From Bacteroidales bacterium (lineage in GTDB: Bacteria > Bacteroidota > Bacteroidia > Bacteroidales > Dysgonomonadaceae), in the NCBI GenBank assembly GCA_012728155.1, contig JAAYFR010000100.1:1-17756 (forward strand): DNA of 17,756 bases, in the 5' to 3' direction. A model generated the notes under the pieces. That model was not told the origin of the DNA, ran no database searches, and was given only the letters and a program-made list of their open reading frames with translations. This document shows positions 1-8,016 of the stretch, piece after piece (within the stretch, counting starts at the first letter, position 1; every line of letters starts with the position of its first letter). Both the position numbers and the translations under genes were made by a program.

Positions 1-2369
1 ATTGTGAACAGGGGAGAGCGGGGATAGATCTTGCTGAGTGTCTCCATGCCGATGCCGGAACGGGTATTGATATACTTGGCAGAAGAGAGAATATCCCTGA
101 CAACAAGGCTGGCGATCAGTTTCTGTTTAGGAAATTGCTGCCGCGCCGCAAGATTCAGATAGAAGAAACCATCCACTCGCCCTTGGGTACTGACCATCGG
201 TCCTACATAATAGGTTTCTATCCTTATACGGGTGTTCTTTGCAGCATCAAAATTGTTGTTGACTGCCAACTGCCAGTTCCAACTCTCCTCGTCATCGTCC
301 ACTTTAAACTGGTTTTTGATTCTATAGAAATAATAACTGGTATTGGCATCCATGTTCCAATATCTGTTCAATTGCAAGTTGGCTGCCACCTCCAGTCCGG
401 TGGAATAGTCGTTGCCGACATTTGCCATTGAGTCGAGTGTAACGGTTGTATGATAAGGAACCCGTAAGCGTTCGATCTTATCTTTTCTTGCACGGTGGAA
501 AAGGGAGGCGGAAACTGAATTGTTATTCTTGAAAGTATAATTATAACCCGCTTCTACTGAATTGGTATATTCGGGTTGGATAAACGGATTGCCCCGCTGA
601 GCCGTATTATAATCCACATATACCACATAAGGTTCCATATAGAACAATTCCGGTTGAGTGATTCTTCGTGTATAGGCTGCCCGAAGTTGTGAATGATCAT
701 TTAAGGTATAGGAGATATGCGCCGATGGAAAAAGATCGAAACGATGCCAGTTGTGACGTGCCCATTCGAAGTTATTTCCCAGCTTGCGGTAGCTGTATTC
801 TCCCCGTAAACCTACCTGATATCCGAAATGTCCGTATTCATCGGATACCATTGCATACAAGGCGTGAATATCCCGACGGAAGAGGTATTTGTTATAAAGG
901 TTGTCCTGACGAATAAATGCTTCCTGCTCTGGATCAAACATATCAATCTTATAATCTCCATCTTCGGTATAGGAAAAGAGTTGGTACCCCGATTCAAATT
1001 TTCCTGTTTCATTTTCAAAAGGATAGAGATAATCGGCGTTTGCCTGGCCGGTAAATCGGTATTCATATTCCCAGGCACGATGCCCCTGTGCCTGTTTATC
1101 CTGCATATTCCACAGGTCGGTCTGGAAATTCTCCATCGCACCTCCTTCGTATAATCCATATAGGGAGGCTGTCAGCTTGTGACCTTTTCTATCGGAGAAG
1201 TTATGTGCCACCCCCAGATCAACTCTGGAATGAGATTCGTACAGATGGACGAAATCCTTGCCATTGAACGATCCGTATGCTTTTTCTCCTGTGGGAACCG
1301 TTTCGTAGGTGTCTTCATAATGTAATTCTCCTCCTCTCCAGCGGTCTCTCCATCCTCCGGTAATAGCTGCTGACCAGGTGGTATTGTCCCTGAACCAGTC
1401 GAATGATGAAGTGAGGTAGTACCATGCCGTATGTCTTTTTCTTAACCCTGTGGAATGGTCTGTTGTTATCTGCTCCGGTGTAATGATTCTCTTTAATTGG
1501 TCGTAATCACTCACTACAAACCGCCGTGACGCTTCACCTGACAATTGCCACCTGAAATCTTTTTTGCGAAGAGCAACCAGAAAATCAATATTTCTCGACC
1601 AGACAGAGCTACCCATCAGGTTGACCATTCCACTCCATCCCTCCATCTCGCTTTTCTTTGTATTGATATTGATAATACCGACTGCACCATCCGCATCGTT
1701 TCGGGCGGAAGGGGTAGTCAACACTTCAATATTATCGATCTGTCCGGCAGAAATTTGGTCTAAAGCGGCGGCACCACTTAGTGTACCGGGTTTCCCGTCG
1801 ATATAAACCTTAAAACCGGAGCTCCCTCGGAATGTTATGTCACCTTCCGCATCTACTCGAATAGAAGGTGTTTGCATCAGGATATCCGCTGCAGTACCTC
1901 CTGCTGCTGAGAGAAAATCTGCCGCTTCAATCACCTCTCTGTCCAACTTATATACCACTTGCCGCTTTCGTCCTGTCACCACCACTTCAGACAGGAGCTG
2001 CTTATCTTCTTCCAAAAGAATATCCTGTAATGCAATCATCTTTCTCTTGTCAGAAATATCAAATGGATGGGTTTCTCTCGATTTATATCCAACAAAGCTG
2101 ACCTTTATAAAATAGTTACCTTCGTTTTTTGGGTTAAGGACAAAAACACCTGAAGCATCGGTGGTCGTATAATCGACCGGTCTATTGTCGTTTGCGTTAT
2201 ATAAGACGAGAGTGGCAAATTCTACCGGCATATTGTTCGGTTGACTGATAATCCGGCCTTTTACCTGATAGGTTGATGAATTCCCATTTTGTGCTGAGAT
2301 ACTGCTGATTGCAGCGAAGAGAAAGAGTGTCAGAAGAAGATTGGATACTGTTGACTGAAGAGACCTCAT
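1..2369 (-). CDS. TonB-dependent outer-membrane receptor-like protein (partial, C-terminus beyond left edge)
   Basis: I translated this frame from the ATG at 2369 to the window edge: 789 codons with no stop. A signal peptide is visible (residues about 1-26, ending SSISA before QNG). A carboxypeptidase-regulatory-like beta-sandwich follows (about 33-115, with VEFATLVLYN and VSFVGYKS), then a plug domain (about 120-225, beginning SEVVVTG and containing FRGSSGFKVYIDGKPG and NDADGAVGIININTKK). The rest is a long aromatic-rich beta-barrel. This matches the Bacteroidota family with a C-terminal OMP_b-brl_3-type barrel. By family length only some tens of residues should be missing. It sits in the outer membrane and would take energy from TonB; the substrate is unknown. 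The start lies 17 bp after the CydC-like stop, so it is probably the last gene of the same operon. The barrel family is firm, the transport role is inferred. Confidence 0.9.
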   Translation of the reverse strand, partial: MRSLQSTVSNLLLTLFLFAAISSISAQNGNSSTYQVKGRIISQPNNMPVEFATLVLYNANDNRPVDYTTTDASGVFVLNPKNEGNYFIKVSFVGYKSRETHPFDISDKRKMIALQDILLEEDKQLLSEVVVTGRKRQVVYKLDREVIEAADFLSAAGGTAADILMQTPSIRVDAEGDITFRGSSGFKVYIDGKPGTLSGAAALDQISAGQIDNIEVLTTPSARNDADGAVGIININTKKSEMEGWSGMVNLMGSSVWSRNIDFLVALRKKDFRWQLSGEASRRFVVSDYDQLKRIITPEQITTDHSTGLRKRHTAWYYLTSSFDWFRDNTTWSAAITGGWRDRWRGGELHYEDTYETVPTGEKAYGSFNGKDFVHLYESHSRVDLGVAHNFSDRKGHKLTASLYGLYEGGAMENFQTDLWNMQDKQAQGHRAWEYEYRFTGQANADYLYPFENETGKFESGYQLFSYTEDGDYKIDMFDPEQEAFIRQDNLYNKYLFRRDIHALYAMVSDEYGHFGYQVGLRGEYSYRKLGNNFEWARHNWHRFDLFPSAHISYTLNDHSQLRAAYTRRITQPELFYMEPYVVYVDYNTAQRGNPFIQPEYTNSVEAGYNYTFKNNNSVSASLFHRARKDKIERLRVPYHTTVTLDSMANVGNDYSTGLEVAANLQLNRYWNMDANTSYYFYRIKNQFKVDDDEESWNWQLAVNNNFDAAKNTRIRIETYYVGPMVSTQGRVDGFFYLNLAARQQFPKQKLIASLVVRDILSSAKYINTRSGIGMETLSKIYPRSPLFT

Positions 2370-2386
2370 AGAATATTATTTTTTTA

Positions 2387-4018
2387 TTAAATTTTTACCA
2401 CTTTATCCACTACCGTTTCAAAATCTCTCAAATGGGTAGCCATTAGAATGGTGATATTAGGATATTGATTTTTGATGTTACGGAAGATCTCGATTGCATT
2501 TTCCGAGCTGATGCCGGCTGTGGGTTCATCAACCACCAGCAATTGTGGCTTTTTCAGTAACGCCTGTGCCAATAACAGTTTCTTGCGTTGTCCTCCACTC
2601 AACATTTCACCGTTTTCACCCAGCCAAGTAGCCAAACCTTCCGGAAGTGATGAGCGCCAACTTGAGAGGTCGACCGTTTTCAGGACCTGCTCAATGGCTT
2701 CGTCGGGATAACCCTCGAAGTTCTCACGTAAAGTGCCGGTAAGCAGATAGGCTTTTTGGGTCACATAGATGCATTTAGGTGCCGGCAGGTGTGCCAGTTC
2801 CCTTCCACCGTTCCATCTCAGTGAACCGCTGTGCCGGTATTCCGGATAAAACAGGCTGTGCAACAGTGTGGTTTTCCCTTTTCCCGTTTCTCCGAAGAGC
2901 GCGACCCATTCCCCCTTTTTTATCTCTAACGACACTTCTCCGGTGCGTACCGAAGTACCGGGAATTGTAGCACTCAGACCATCCAGGGATAGATGTTCGA
3001 GGATGGTACCCACCTGTACAACCTCCGTGGGCTGTGCACCTTGACTGATAATCGACTCCACATCATCGATCTGCTGCGTGACCGAACTTTTTCCCGATTT
3101 CCCGGAGAAAAGCATCTCCGATAATTCGGCCTGGGCCATGATGCCGAAGAAGATGCCGACCGCAGTAGGGGCATCAATCCCATATTGGGATGAATTCCAG
3201 AGCAGGAAAGTGGCTATATAACTCACTCCGAGTCCTGCAATCAGTTGCAGGTAGAATGAATTGGTCTGCAATTTGTTTTCCACCCTTTCGAGTTGTGTCA
3301 GCTTCTGCTGGTATTGGCCGATCACCTTCTGCTCCATATTGTATTTTGAGATTTCTATCCGTCCCCTGAAACTTTCCATCAACATCTGGTCGTTCTCCTC
3401 CCGATGGGTTTTCAATGCATCGTAGAGCTTGCCGTTTTTGTGGGAAAAGAGTTGAGGGACAATAAACAGGAGTATGGCGGAAGAGATTAGAAATTCTATC
3501 GCTATGGTTTGAGAGAAGAGGAGAAGAAAAATAGAGTAGATGATCAATGAGACGACCAATGCCGAGAGCGGTAAAATCCATAAAAGGATATGGTTCAGTA
3601 TCTGTTCAACGCCATGGGTGCTGTTCTCTAATAATGTTGAATTGTTGTTGACTTGTTTTTTGAAATAGGGAAATCTGGCTACTGATTTGAAAATCTTTAA
3701 CTGAAGGCTTTGTTGTGCTTCAAGGGTGGTTTTGTGATTTTCTATCCGCTCAAAATATCTTGTCGCCGTACGTAATAGTGCCAACAGACGAATTACGGCA
3801 GAGGGGATCAGATAGGAGAATGTGGTGTTGGCCGTGATAAATGCCACACTACAGATGGCCAGAAACCATCCCGAAACGGCGGGCATGGCTATAAATGCCA
3901 CCGTCCAGAAGGCAAGAAGCAGAAAACCTCTGATCCATTTGGCCGCGAAAGGCCTTAATATATGTTGTGTAATAAATTTTTGCATCTGTTTTTTCTTAAT
4001 TGAAATTAATCTTCTCAT
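2387..4018 (-). CDS. cydC: CydC-like ABC exporter subunit (fused membrane and ATPase domains)
   Basis: This 543-residue half-transporter has an N-terminal membrane domain (helices about 30-75, 140-190, 255-295) and a C-terminal ATPase. Visible motifs are Walker A GETGKGKTT (376-384), Q-loop Q421, signature LSGGQ (473-477), Walker B LLVVDE (493-498) and H-loop H529. RTATRYFERIENH (83-95) resembles the CydC hallmark RxxxRYxERxxxH. CydC pairs with CydD in the inner membrane; in E. coli the complex exports cysteine and glutathione to the periplasm and is needed for cytochrome bd assembly, with haem also bound. The CydD-like gene ends 8 bp upstream and the TonB-dependent protein begins 17 bp downstream. 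No cydAB is present in the window, so a bd-oxidase role cannot be confirmed. The ATG at 3985 (Met12, MQKFITQ) is an equally plausible start. The ABC exporter call is firm; CydC identity is likely but not proven. Confidence 0.8.
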   Translation of the reverse strand: MRRLISIKKKQMQKFITQHILRPFAAKWIRGFLLLAFWTVAFIAMPAVSGWFLAICSVAFITANTTFSYLIPSAVIRLLALLRTATRYFERIENHKTTLEAQQSLQLKIFKSVARFPYFKKQVNNNSTLLENSTHGVEQILNHILLWILPLSALVVSLIIYSIFLLLFSQTIAIEFLISSAILLFIVPQLFSHKNGKLYDALKTHREENDQMLMESFRGRIEISKYNMEQKVIGQYQQKLTQLERVENKLQTNSFYLQLIAGLGVSYIATFLLWNSSQYGIDAPTAVGIFFGIMAQAELSEMLFSGKSGKSSVTQQIDDVESIISQGAQPTEVVQVGTILEHLSLDGLSATIPGTSVRTGEVSLEIKKGEWVALFGETGKGKTTLLHSLFYPEYRHSGSLRWNGGRELAHLPAPKCIYVTQKAYLLTGTLRENFEGYPDEAIEQVLKTVDLSSWRSSLPEGLATWLGENGEMLSGGQRKKLLLAQALLKKPQLLVVDEPTAGISSENAIEIFRNIKNQYPNITILMATHLRDFETVVDKVVKI

Positions 4019-4026
4019 TGATCACA

Positions 4027-5664
4027 TCAAACCTGCTCCCCCCAGTTTAAGTTGAGTGTGACATCGGCCACCTCATCGAACATCCTCTCATGAGAAGCGA
4101 TGATCACCAGGCGTTTCCGCGATAATTGAACGATTTGAGGAAGAATCACTTCAATTGTGTCACTATCCAGATTGGCTGTAGGCTCATCCAGAATGGCGAC
4201 CGGCTTTGGAAATAGCATCATCCTTGCCAGCGTCACCAGTTGCTTTTCTCCTCCTGAAAGCTGTTTGCCGTTATGGCTCAATTCGGTTTGCCAGCCATCT
4301 TCTTTCTTGGCAACGATCTTGTCCAGAAACTCGGGGTAATCATCCTGTTGATCCACCTTTCTATCAAGGAAGAGATTATATCTTAATGTCCCGTCGAAGA
4401 TAAACGGGAACTGGTTCATATAGGATGAGTTTTCTTTCAGCCACTGATGCGACCAGTCGTTCTCCTTTCCGTTCACTGAAACCATACCCTCTTGTGGGAA
4501 TAGGCTGCCTGTACAGATTTTTAAAAGCGTTGACTTGCCCGAACCCGAAATGCCTTTCACCAATACCAATCCTTTTGCAGGCAATTGCAGGTTGATATTA
4601 TTCAGCACTTTTACCGGCGAGTCGGGATAGGCGAAATGGAGGTCTCTGATTTCAAAGCTGCTGATCTCCTCGTGGATATCGGCGACGGGAGAAGCAACCT
4701 CCTGATTCAGTATCGGCATCAATAGTTCTGCCGATGCCAAAGCCCTGTTCCGGTCGTGGTAGGCACTCACGAACTTGCGGATGTAAAAAAAGAAATAGGG
4801 AGTGATGGTCAGTAAAAAGAGTGCGCTACCAAAATCATACCCTTTCCCGTAATTGGGGCCGGGCATAATACCAAGCAGGCTCATTCCAAGGTAAATGGCA
4901 ATGGCGGCAATGGCAATCGTGACGAAAAGTTCCAATGCGGTGGAGGATAGGAAAGCAATCCGCATCACGCTGGTCGTTGCTTTGCTCAACTCTTTGCTCT
5001 TGCCCGATAAAAAACGGTATTGTGCTTTGAAATTGTCTAAATTGACGATCTCCGCAATGGTTTGCAAGCGGTTATAGAATACGGCCGAATATTTCAGGAA
5101 CAGATGGGTGTGTTTCTTATGAAGCGCTTCGGCACCTATGCCGATGATTGCCATCTGCATCGGTATGACCAACAACGATACCAGCAGTATGATACCCACC
5201 CATGTCTCCATCCAGAAGCAGACAATCAATAACACTGAACTTACCACTACTGTTGCAATGGAATAGGGTATAAAAAAGGCATAAAATGGTTTTAAGTCAT
5301 CACTTATCCTGGTAACATACAGGGTACTCGATGTGGAATCCAATTGACTGTTATGGAGGAGTAGCGGATATATCTTTTTTTTGATTTTGGAAACGATGAT
5401 ATTGGCGGCATTGTAATTGAGTTGCGATGCAAAATGAGCAAAAATATACCTGCCGGTGAGAAAGAGGGTCGCATACAGTAGCCTGTCGGGGAGTATAGTT
5501 CCCCTATCGACCCATGCAGCTGCGAATTCCGACAAATACCAGCAAAAAACGACAAAGCTTGTTGCGCTTATCACCGTGAATGCCGAGGCAGCCATATATG
5601 TACCTTTTGCTTCTATAACCCTTTTTCCCAACCATCGGGTAGCACTTTCCTGTTTTGCACTCAT
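4027..5664 (-). CDS. cydD: CydD-like ABC exporter subunit (fused membrane and ATPase domains)
   Basis: This 545-residue protein has membrane helices at about 22-50, 60-80, 130-175 and 240-295, then an ATPase domain with Walker A GISGSGKST (371-379), Q-loop Q418, signature LSGGE (469-473), Walker B AILDE (490-494) and H-loop H525. The segment AYHDRNRALASAE (301-313) matches the CydD pattern just after the last helix (yHxRaxAxxaAE), which favours CydD over a general lipid or drug exporter. It would form a heterodimer with the CydC-like protein encoded 8 bp downstream and export thiol reductant across the inner membrane. Both ATPase sites look intact. It is the first gene of a likely three-gene operon, separated by 96 bp from a response-regulator gene on the same strand. 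Length fits CydD (roughly 550-590). An alternative is an uncharacterised CydDC paralogue with another substrate. Confidence 0.8.
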   Translation of the reverse strand: MSAKQESATRWLGKRVIEAKGTYMAASAFTVISATSFVVFCWYLSEFAAAWVDRGTILPDRLLYATLFLTGRYIFAHFASQLNYNAANIIVSKIKKKIYPLLLHNSQLDSTSSTLYVTRISDDLKPFYAFFIPYSIATVVVSSVLLIVCFWMETWVGIILLVSLLVIPMQMAIIGIGAEALHKKHTHLFLKYSAVFYNRLQTIAEIVNLDNFKAQYRFLSGKSKELSKATTSVMRIAFLSSTALELFVTIAIAAIAIYLGMSLLGIMPGPNYGKGYDFGSALFLLTITPYFFFYIRKFVSAYHDRNRALASAELLMPILNQEVASPVADIHEEISSFEIRDLHFAYPDSPVKVLNNINLQLPAKGLVLVKGISGSGKSTLLKICTGSLFPQEGMVSVNGKENDWSHQWLKENSSYMNQFPFIFDGTLRYNLFLDRKVDQQDDYPEFLDKIVAKKEDGWQTELSHNGKQLSGGEKQLVTLARMMLFPKPVAILDEPTANLDSDTIEVILPQIVQLSRKRLVIIASHERMFDEVADVTLNLNWGEQV

Positions 5665-5682
5665 TGATTATCTTTGATTTTA

Positions 5683-5719
5683 TTATTCCCTTTCCTGAAA
5701 ATGATTGGGAATGGAATAA
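5683..5719. promoter_or_regulatory. Inverted repeat (possible leader hairpin) upstream of the CydD-like gene
   Basis: TTATTCC (5683-5689) is the perfect reverse complement of GGAATAA (5713-5719). Inside it TTCC can pair with GGAA after a small asymmetric internal loop, leaving a 12-base loop. If transcription begins near 5738 this lies in the 5' leader of the exporter mRNA. It is not followed by a T-run on the minus strand, so it is not a typical terminator. Function is not known. Confidence 0.35.
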
Positions 5720-5744
5720 ATCCAACGGGTTTATCTATTGCCAA

Positions 5745-5752
5745 CAAAGATA
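5745..5752 (-). promoter_or_regulatory. Candidate -7 promoter element for the cydDC-like operon
   Basis: Read on the minus strand this is TATCTTTG, an exact match to the Bacteroidota -7 consensus TAnnTTTG, about 80 bp upstream of the CydD-like ATG. No TTTG is found at the expected -33 distance, which would fall inside the end of the regulator gene, so the site may be weak or need an activator. Read-through from the regulator gene is the alternative. Confidence 0.35.
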
Positions 5753-5760
5753 ATAAGATA

Positions 5761-6405
5761 TTAAATATAGTACTCCATCAGATCAAGTAGCCCGGCTTGA
5801 AGGGCATATTTTGTGGCTTCATGTACATTGTTTACTGCCAGCTTACGAAAAATATTCCGTCGATGTGTATTCACCGTATGAAAACTAAGATGTTTTTCAA
5901 AGGCGATTTCTTTGGTGGTCTTCCCAAGGGCTATTTCCCGCAAGATATTTTTTTCTGAAGCGGTGAGATTGCCCAACTCCTTTTTCGGGGGAGGATTGTC
6001 GTTCAGTACCGACTCTGCAATATCGCACAGATAGGTCTCTCCATAGGTGGCGGAACTAATGGCATCGACGATATTCTGAAGCGGATTATTCTTCATCACT
6101 ACGCTGATGGAGGGATCAATCAACAGTACCTGACGAAGAAAATGTTCCTCCAATTCATCGGAAAACAGGATCCACGACGATTCCTTTGCCCCCATCTTCA
6201 TATTCAACATTTGGTTGACGGAGATAAAATCGAATAACCTATAATCGAGTATCACAATCGATTCGGGATATATACGCAGCCGTGATTGTAATTCGTTTCG
6301 ACTGAAAACAATCTCTATCCGGTTTCTTAGGTGCTCTGATTTCAACACAGCCATAAGCCCCTCCCGTGTAATATCCTGATTATCGGCGATGATATAAGTG
6401 CGCAT
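5761..6405 (-). CDS. NarL/LuxR-family response regulator
   Basis: From the ATG at 6405 the product has 214 residues. An N-terminal receiver domain (about 1-120) shows acidic residues D8 and D11, the probable phosphoacceptor D54 in VILDYRL, S82 at the Thr/Ser position and K105 in VVMKNN, so it looks phosphorylatable. A LuxR-type helix-turn-helix covers about 146-207 (LTASEKNILREIALGKTTKEIA, then FHTVNTHRRNIFRKL). An upstream ATG at 6450 would add 15 residues, but the receiver begins directly after Met16 (MRTYIIADNQD), so 6405 is preferred. No histidine kinase gene is nearby; it is an orphan in this window. It lies 96 bp upstream of the cydDC-like operon on the same strand and diverges from metY, so control of either or both is plausible but only inferred. 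Confidence 0.85.
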   Translation of the reverse strand: MRTYIIADNQDITREGLMAVLKSEHLRNRIEIVFSRNELQSRLRIYPESIVILDYRLFDFISVNQMLNMKMGAKESSWILFSDELEEHFLRQVLLIDPSISVVMKNNPLQNIVDAISSATYGETYLCDIAESVLNDNPPPKKELGNLTASEKNILREIALGKTTKEIAFEKHLSFHTVNTHRRNIFRKLAVNNVHEATKYALQAGLLDLMEYYI

Positions 6406-6537
6406 CTTGTTGTCTGAGTGATTGAGTACGAAATTAAACAAAAAATTCAAAATATCCTTCTATTTGCCAGATAATGTAAAAGAGATAGCTGTGACAAACG
6501 ACGGCATAGAGAAACTGAATTATACTATATTTGTGGT

Positions 6538-6569
6538 ATTGCCATACCCTGTGCTGTGCCATATCTTTG
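6538..6569 (+). promoter_or_regulatory. Candidate metY promoter with embedded direct repeat
   Basis: TATCTTTG at 6562-6569 is an exact TAnnTTTG -7 match. ATTG at 6538-6541, 20 bp upstream, is a near match to the -33 TTTG. This would place the transcript start near 6575 and give a leader of about 55 bases before the ATG at 6630. Two copies of TGCCATA (6540-6546 and 6557-6563) overlap the promoter and could be a regulator site. A second -7-like TATATTTG lies at 6526-6533 without a clear -33 element. Confidence 0.5.
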
Positions 6570-6629
6570 TACCGTCAAATAAGAATATTATTTTATTCAC
6601 CTATTGAATACATTTTAAATATCACTAAT

Positions 6630-7925
6630 ATGAGCAATTATAAATTTGAGACCCTGCAGGTTCATGCGGGACAGGAGGTTGATAAGACAACACATTCACG
6701 CGCTTTACCGATATATCAGACTTCATCCTATGTTTTTGAAGATGCAAAAGATGGAGCCGATCTTTTTGGATTGCGTAAATTCGGGAATATCTATACCCGT
6801 CTGCAAAATCCGACGACCGATGTGTTTGAAAAGCGTGTCGCGGCACTTGAAGGTGGAGTGACCGGCTTGGCTACTTCATCGGGACAATCGGCACAGTTTA
6901 TCGCGCTCAACAATATCTTACAGGTGGGCGATAATTTCGTGACCACTTCACACCTTTATGGAGGCACTTATAATCAGTTCAAATCGCAATTCAAACGCTT
7001 GGGAATTGAAGTACGCTTTACAGCAAACGACAACCCCGAAGAGTTTGAAAAGCTGATCGATGATAAGACCAAGGCGCTTTACTTAGAGACCATCGGTAAT
7101 CCGGAATTGAATATCCCCGATTTCGATGCAATTGCCGAGGTGGCCAATCGGCATGATATCCCATTGATCGTGGACAATACATTTGGTGCGGGTGGTTATC
7201 TTTTCCGACCGATTGAACATGGTGCGGCAGTGGTGGTTGAGTCGGCTACCAAATGGATTGGCGGTCATGGGACTTCGCTTGGTGGAGTAATTGTGGATAG
7301 CGGTACATTCAATTGGGGTAACGGAAAATTCCCCTCTTTCTCCGAACCCTCTGAAAGTTACCACGGGCTGGTCTTCTGGGAGGTCTTCGGAGACAACGGT
7401 CCGTTCGGCAATATCGCTTTCAATATCCGGGCAAGGGTAGAGGGGTTGCGTGACTGGGGAAATAGCATCAGCCCGTTTAACTCATTCCTTCTGGTACAGG
7501 GATTGGAGACTTTATCGCTCAGGTTAGACCGCCATGTGGAAAATACGCTGGCATTGGCCGAATGGCTGGAGCAGCATCCTAAGGTGGAGTATGTGAACTA
7601 TCCGGGATTGAAGAGTAGCAAGTATTATGCGTTGGCTAAAAAATATTTTCCGAAAGGAGCGGGAGCAGTGCTAACCGTCAGGTTGAAAGGCGCCACTGAG
7701 AATGCCGATAAGCTGATCGATAAGGTGCAACTGTTAAGCCATGTGGCCAACGTGGGGGATACTAAGACATTGATTATCCACCCGGCAGCTACAACACACG
7801 AACAACTTTCACCACAAGATCAGAAGTCGAGTGGTGTAGAGCCTGGATTACTCCGTATTGCGGTCGGTATTGAGAATATCGACGATATCAAAGCCGACTT
7901 ACGACAGGCACTCGACAAGATTTGA
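6630..7925 (+). CDS. metY: O-acetylhomoserine aminocarboxypropyltransferase / sulfhydrylase
   Basis: This 431-residue PLP enzyme belongs to the Cys/Met-metabolism family and would make homocysteine from O-acetylhomoserine and sulfide in the cytoplasm, feeding methionine synthesis. Family features are the N-terminal FETLQVHAGQ, IYTR (54-57), SSGQSA (83-88), the cofactor-contacting Asp in VDNTF (D182) and the PLP lysine in ESATKW (K208). Length fits MetY (about 425-445) and is longer than MetB or MetC (about 380-400). The ending HPAATTHEQL plus GLLRIAVGIE is also typical. The frame extends upstream to a TTG at 6531, but that stretch is not conserved-looking and overlaps the promoter; the ATG at 6630 is the natural start. 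No sulfur riboswitch was recognised in the short leader. Confidence 0.95.
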   Translation: MSNYKFETLQVHAGQEVDKTTHSRALPIYQTSSYVFEDAKDGADLFGLRKFGNIYTRLQNPTTDVFEKRVAALEGGVTGLATSSGQSAQFIALNNILQVGDNFVTTSHLYGGTYNQFKSQFKRLGIEVRFTANDNPEEFEKLIDDKTKALYLETIGNPELNIPDFDAIAEVANRHDIPLIVDNTFGAGGYLFRPIEHGAAVVVESATKWIGGHGTSLGGVIVDSGTFNWGNGKFPSFSEPSESYHGLVFWEVFGDNGPFGNIAFNIRARVEGLRDWGNSISPFNSFLLVQGLETLSLRLDRHVENTLALAEWLEQHPKVEYVNYPGLKSSKYYALAKKYFPKGAGAVLTVRLKGATENADKLIDKVQLLSHVANVGDTKTLIIHPAATTHEQLSPQDQKSSGVEPGLLRIAVGIENIDDIKADLRQALDKI

Positions 7926-7943
7926 TGATGCAATTTTTTTTTG

Positions 7944-7976
7944 ACACACCTCGCCAAGTTTGCAGGAGAGGTGTGT
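7944..7976. promoter_or_regulatory. Perfect 9-bp dyad overlapping the nitroreductase promoter
   Basis: ACACACCTC (7944-7952) and GAGGTGTGT (7968-7976) are exact inverted copies separated by 15 bp. The -33 box TTTG (7959-7962) lies in the spacer and the right arm lies in the 20-bp promoter spacer. There is no T-run after the right arm on the plus strand, and the T-run at 7934-7942 precedes the left arm, so neither direction gives a standard intrinsic terminator. It may be an operator for the nitroreductase gene or a weak terminator for metY. Confidence 0.55.
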
Positions 7977-7990
7977 TCGTAGTATATTTG
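7959..7990 (+). promoter_or_regulatory. Bacteroidota-type promoter of the nitroreductase gene
   Basis: TTTG at 7959-7962, a 20-bp spacer, then TATATTTG at 7983-7990 match the consensus -33/-7 elements and spacing. Transcription should start near 7996, leaving a leader of about 20 AT-rich bases before the ATG at 8017. Confidence 0.7.
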
Positions 7991-8016
7991 TACCTGTAAA
8001 TTATAATTTTAACAAA

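Noticed and set aside
135..2115. Several plus-strand open frames of 70-115 codons under the left part of the window
   Set aside because: They lie antisense to a continuous 789-codon minus-strand frame with clear TonB-dependent receptor features, so they are shadows.
6422..6607. 61-codon plus-strand frame upstream of metY
   Set aside because: It covers the divergent promoter region, has no recognisable domain and no ribosome-binding or promoter support.
6570..6629. SAM-type riboswitch ahead of metY
   Set aside because: The inferred leader is only about 55 bases and AT-rich, and I could see no conserved SAM riboswitch core.
7944..7976. Intrinsic terminator of metY
   Set aside because: The stem is good, but no T-run follows it on the plus strand and the nitroreductase promoter overlaps it; kept as a possible operator instead.
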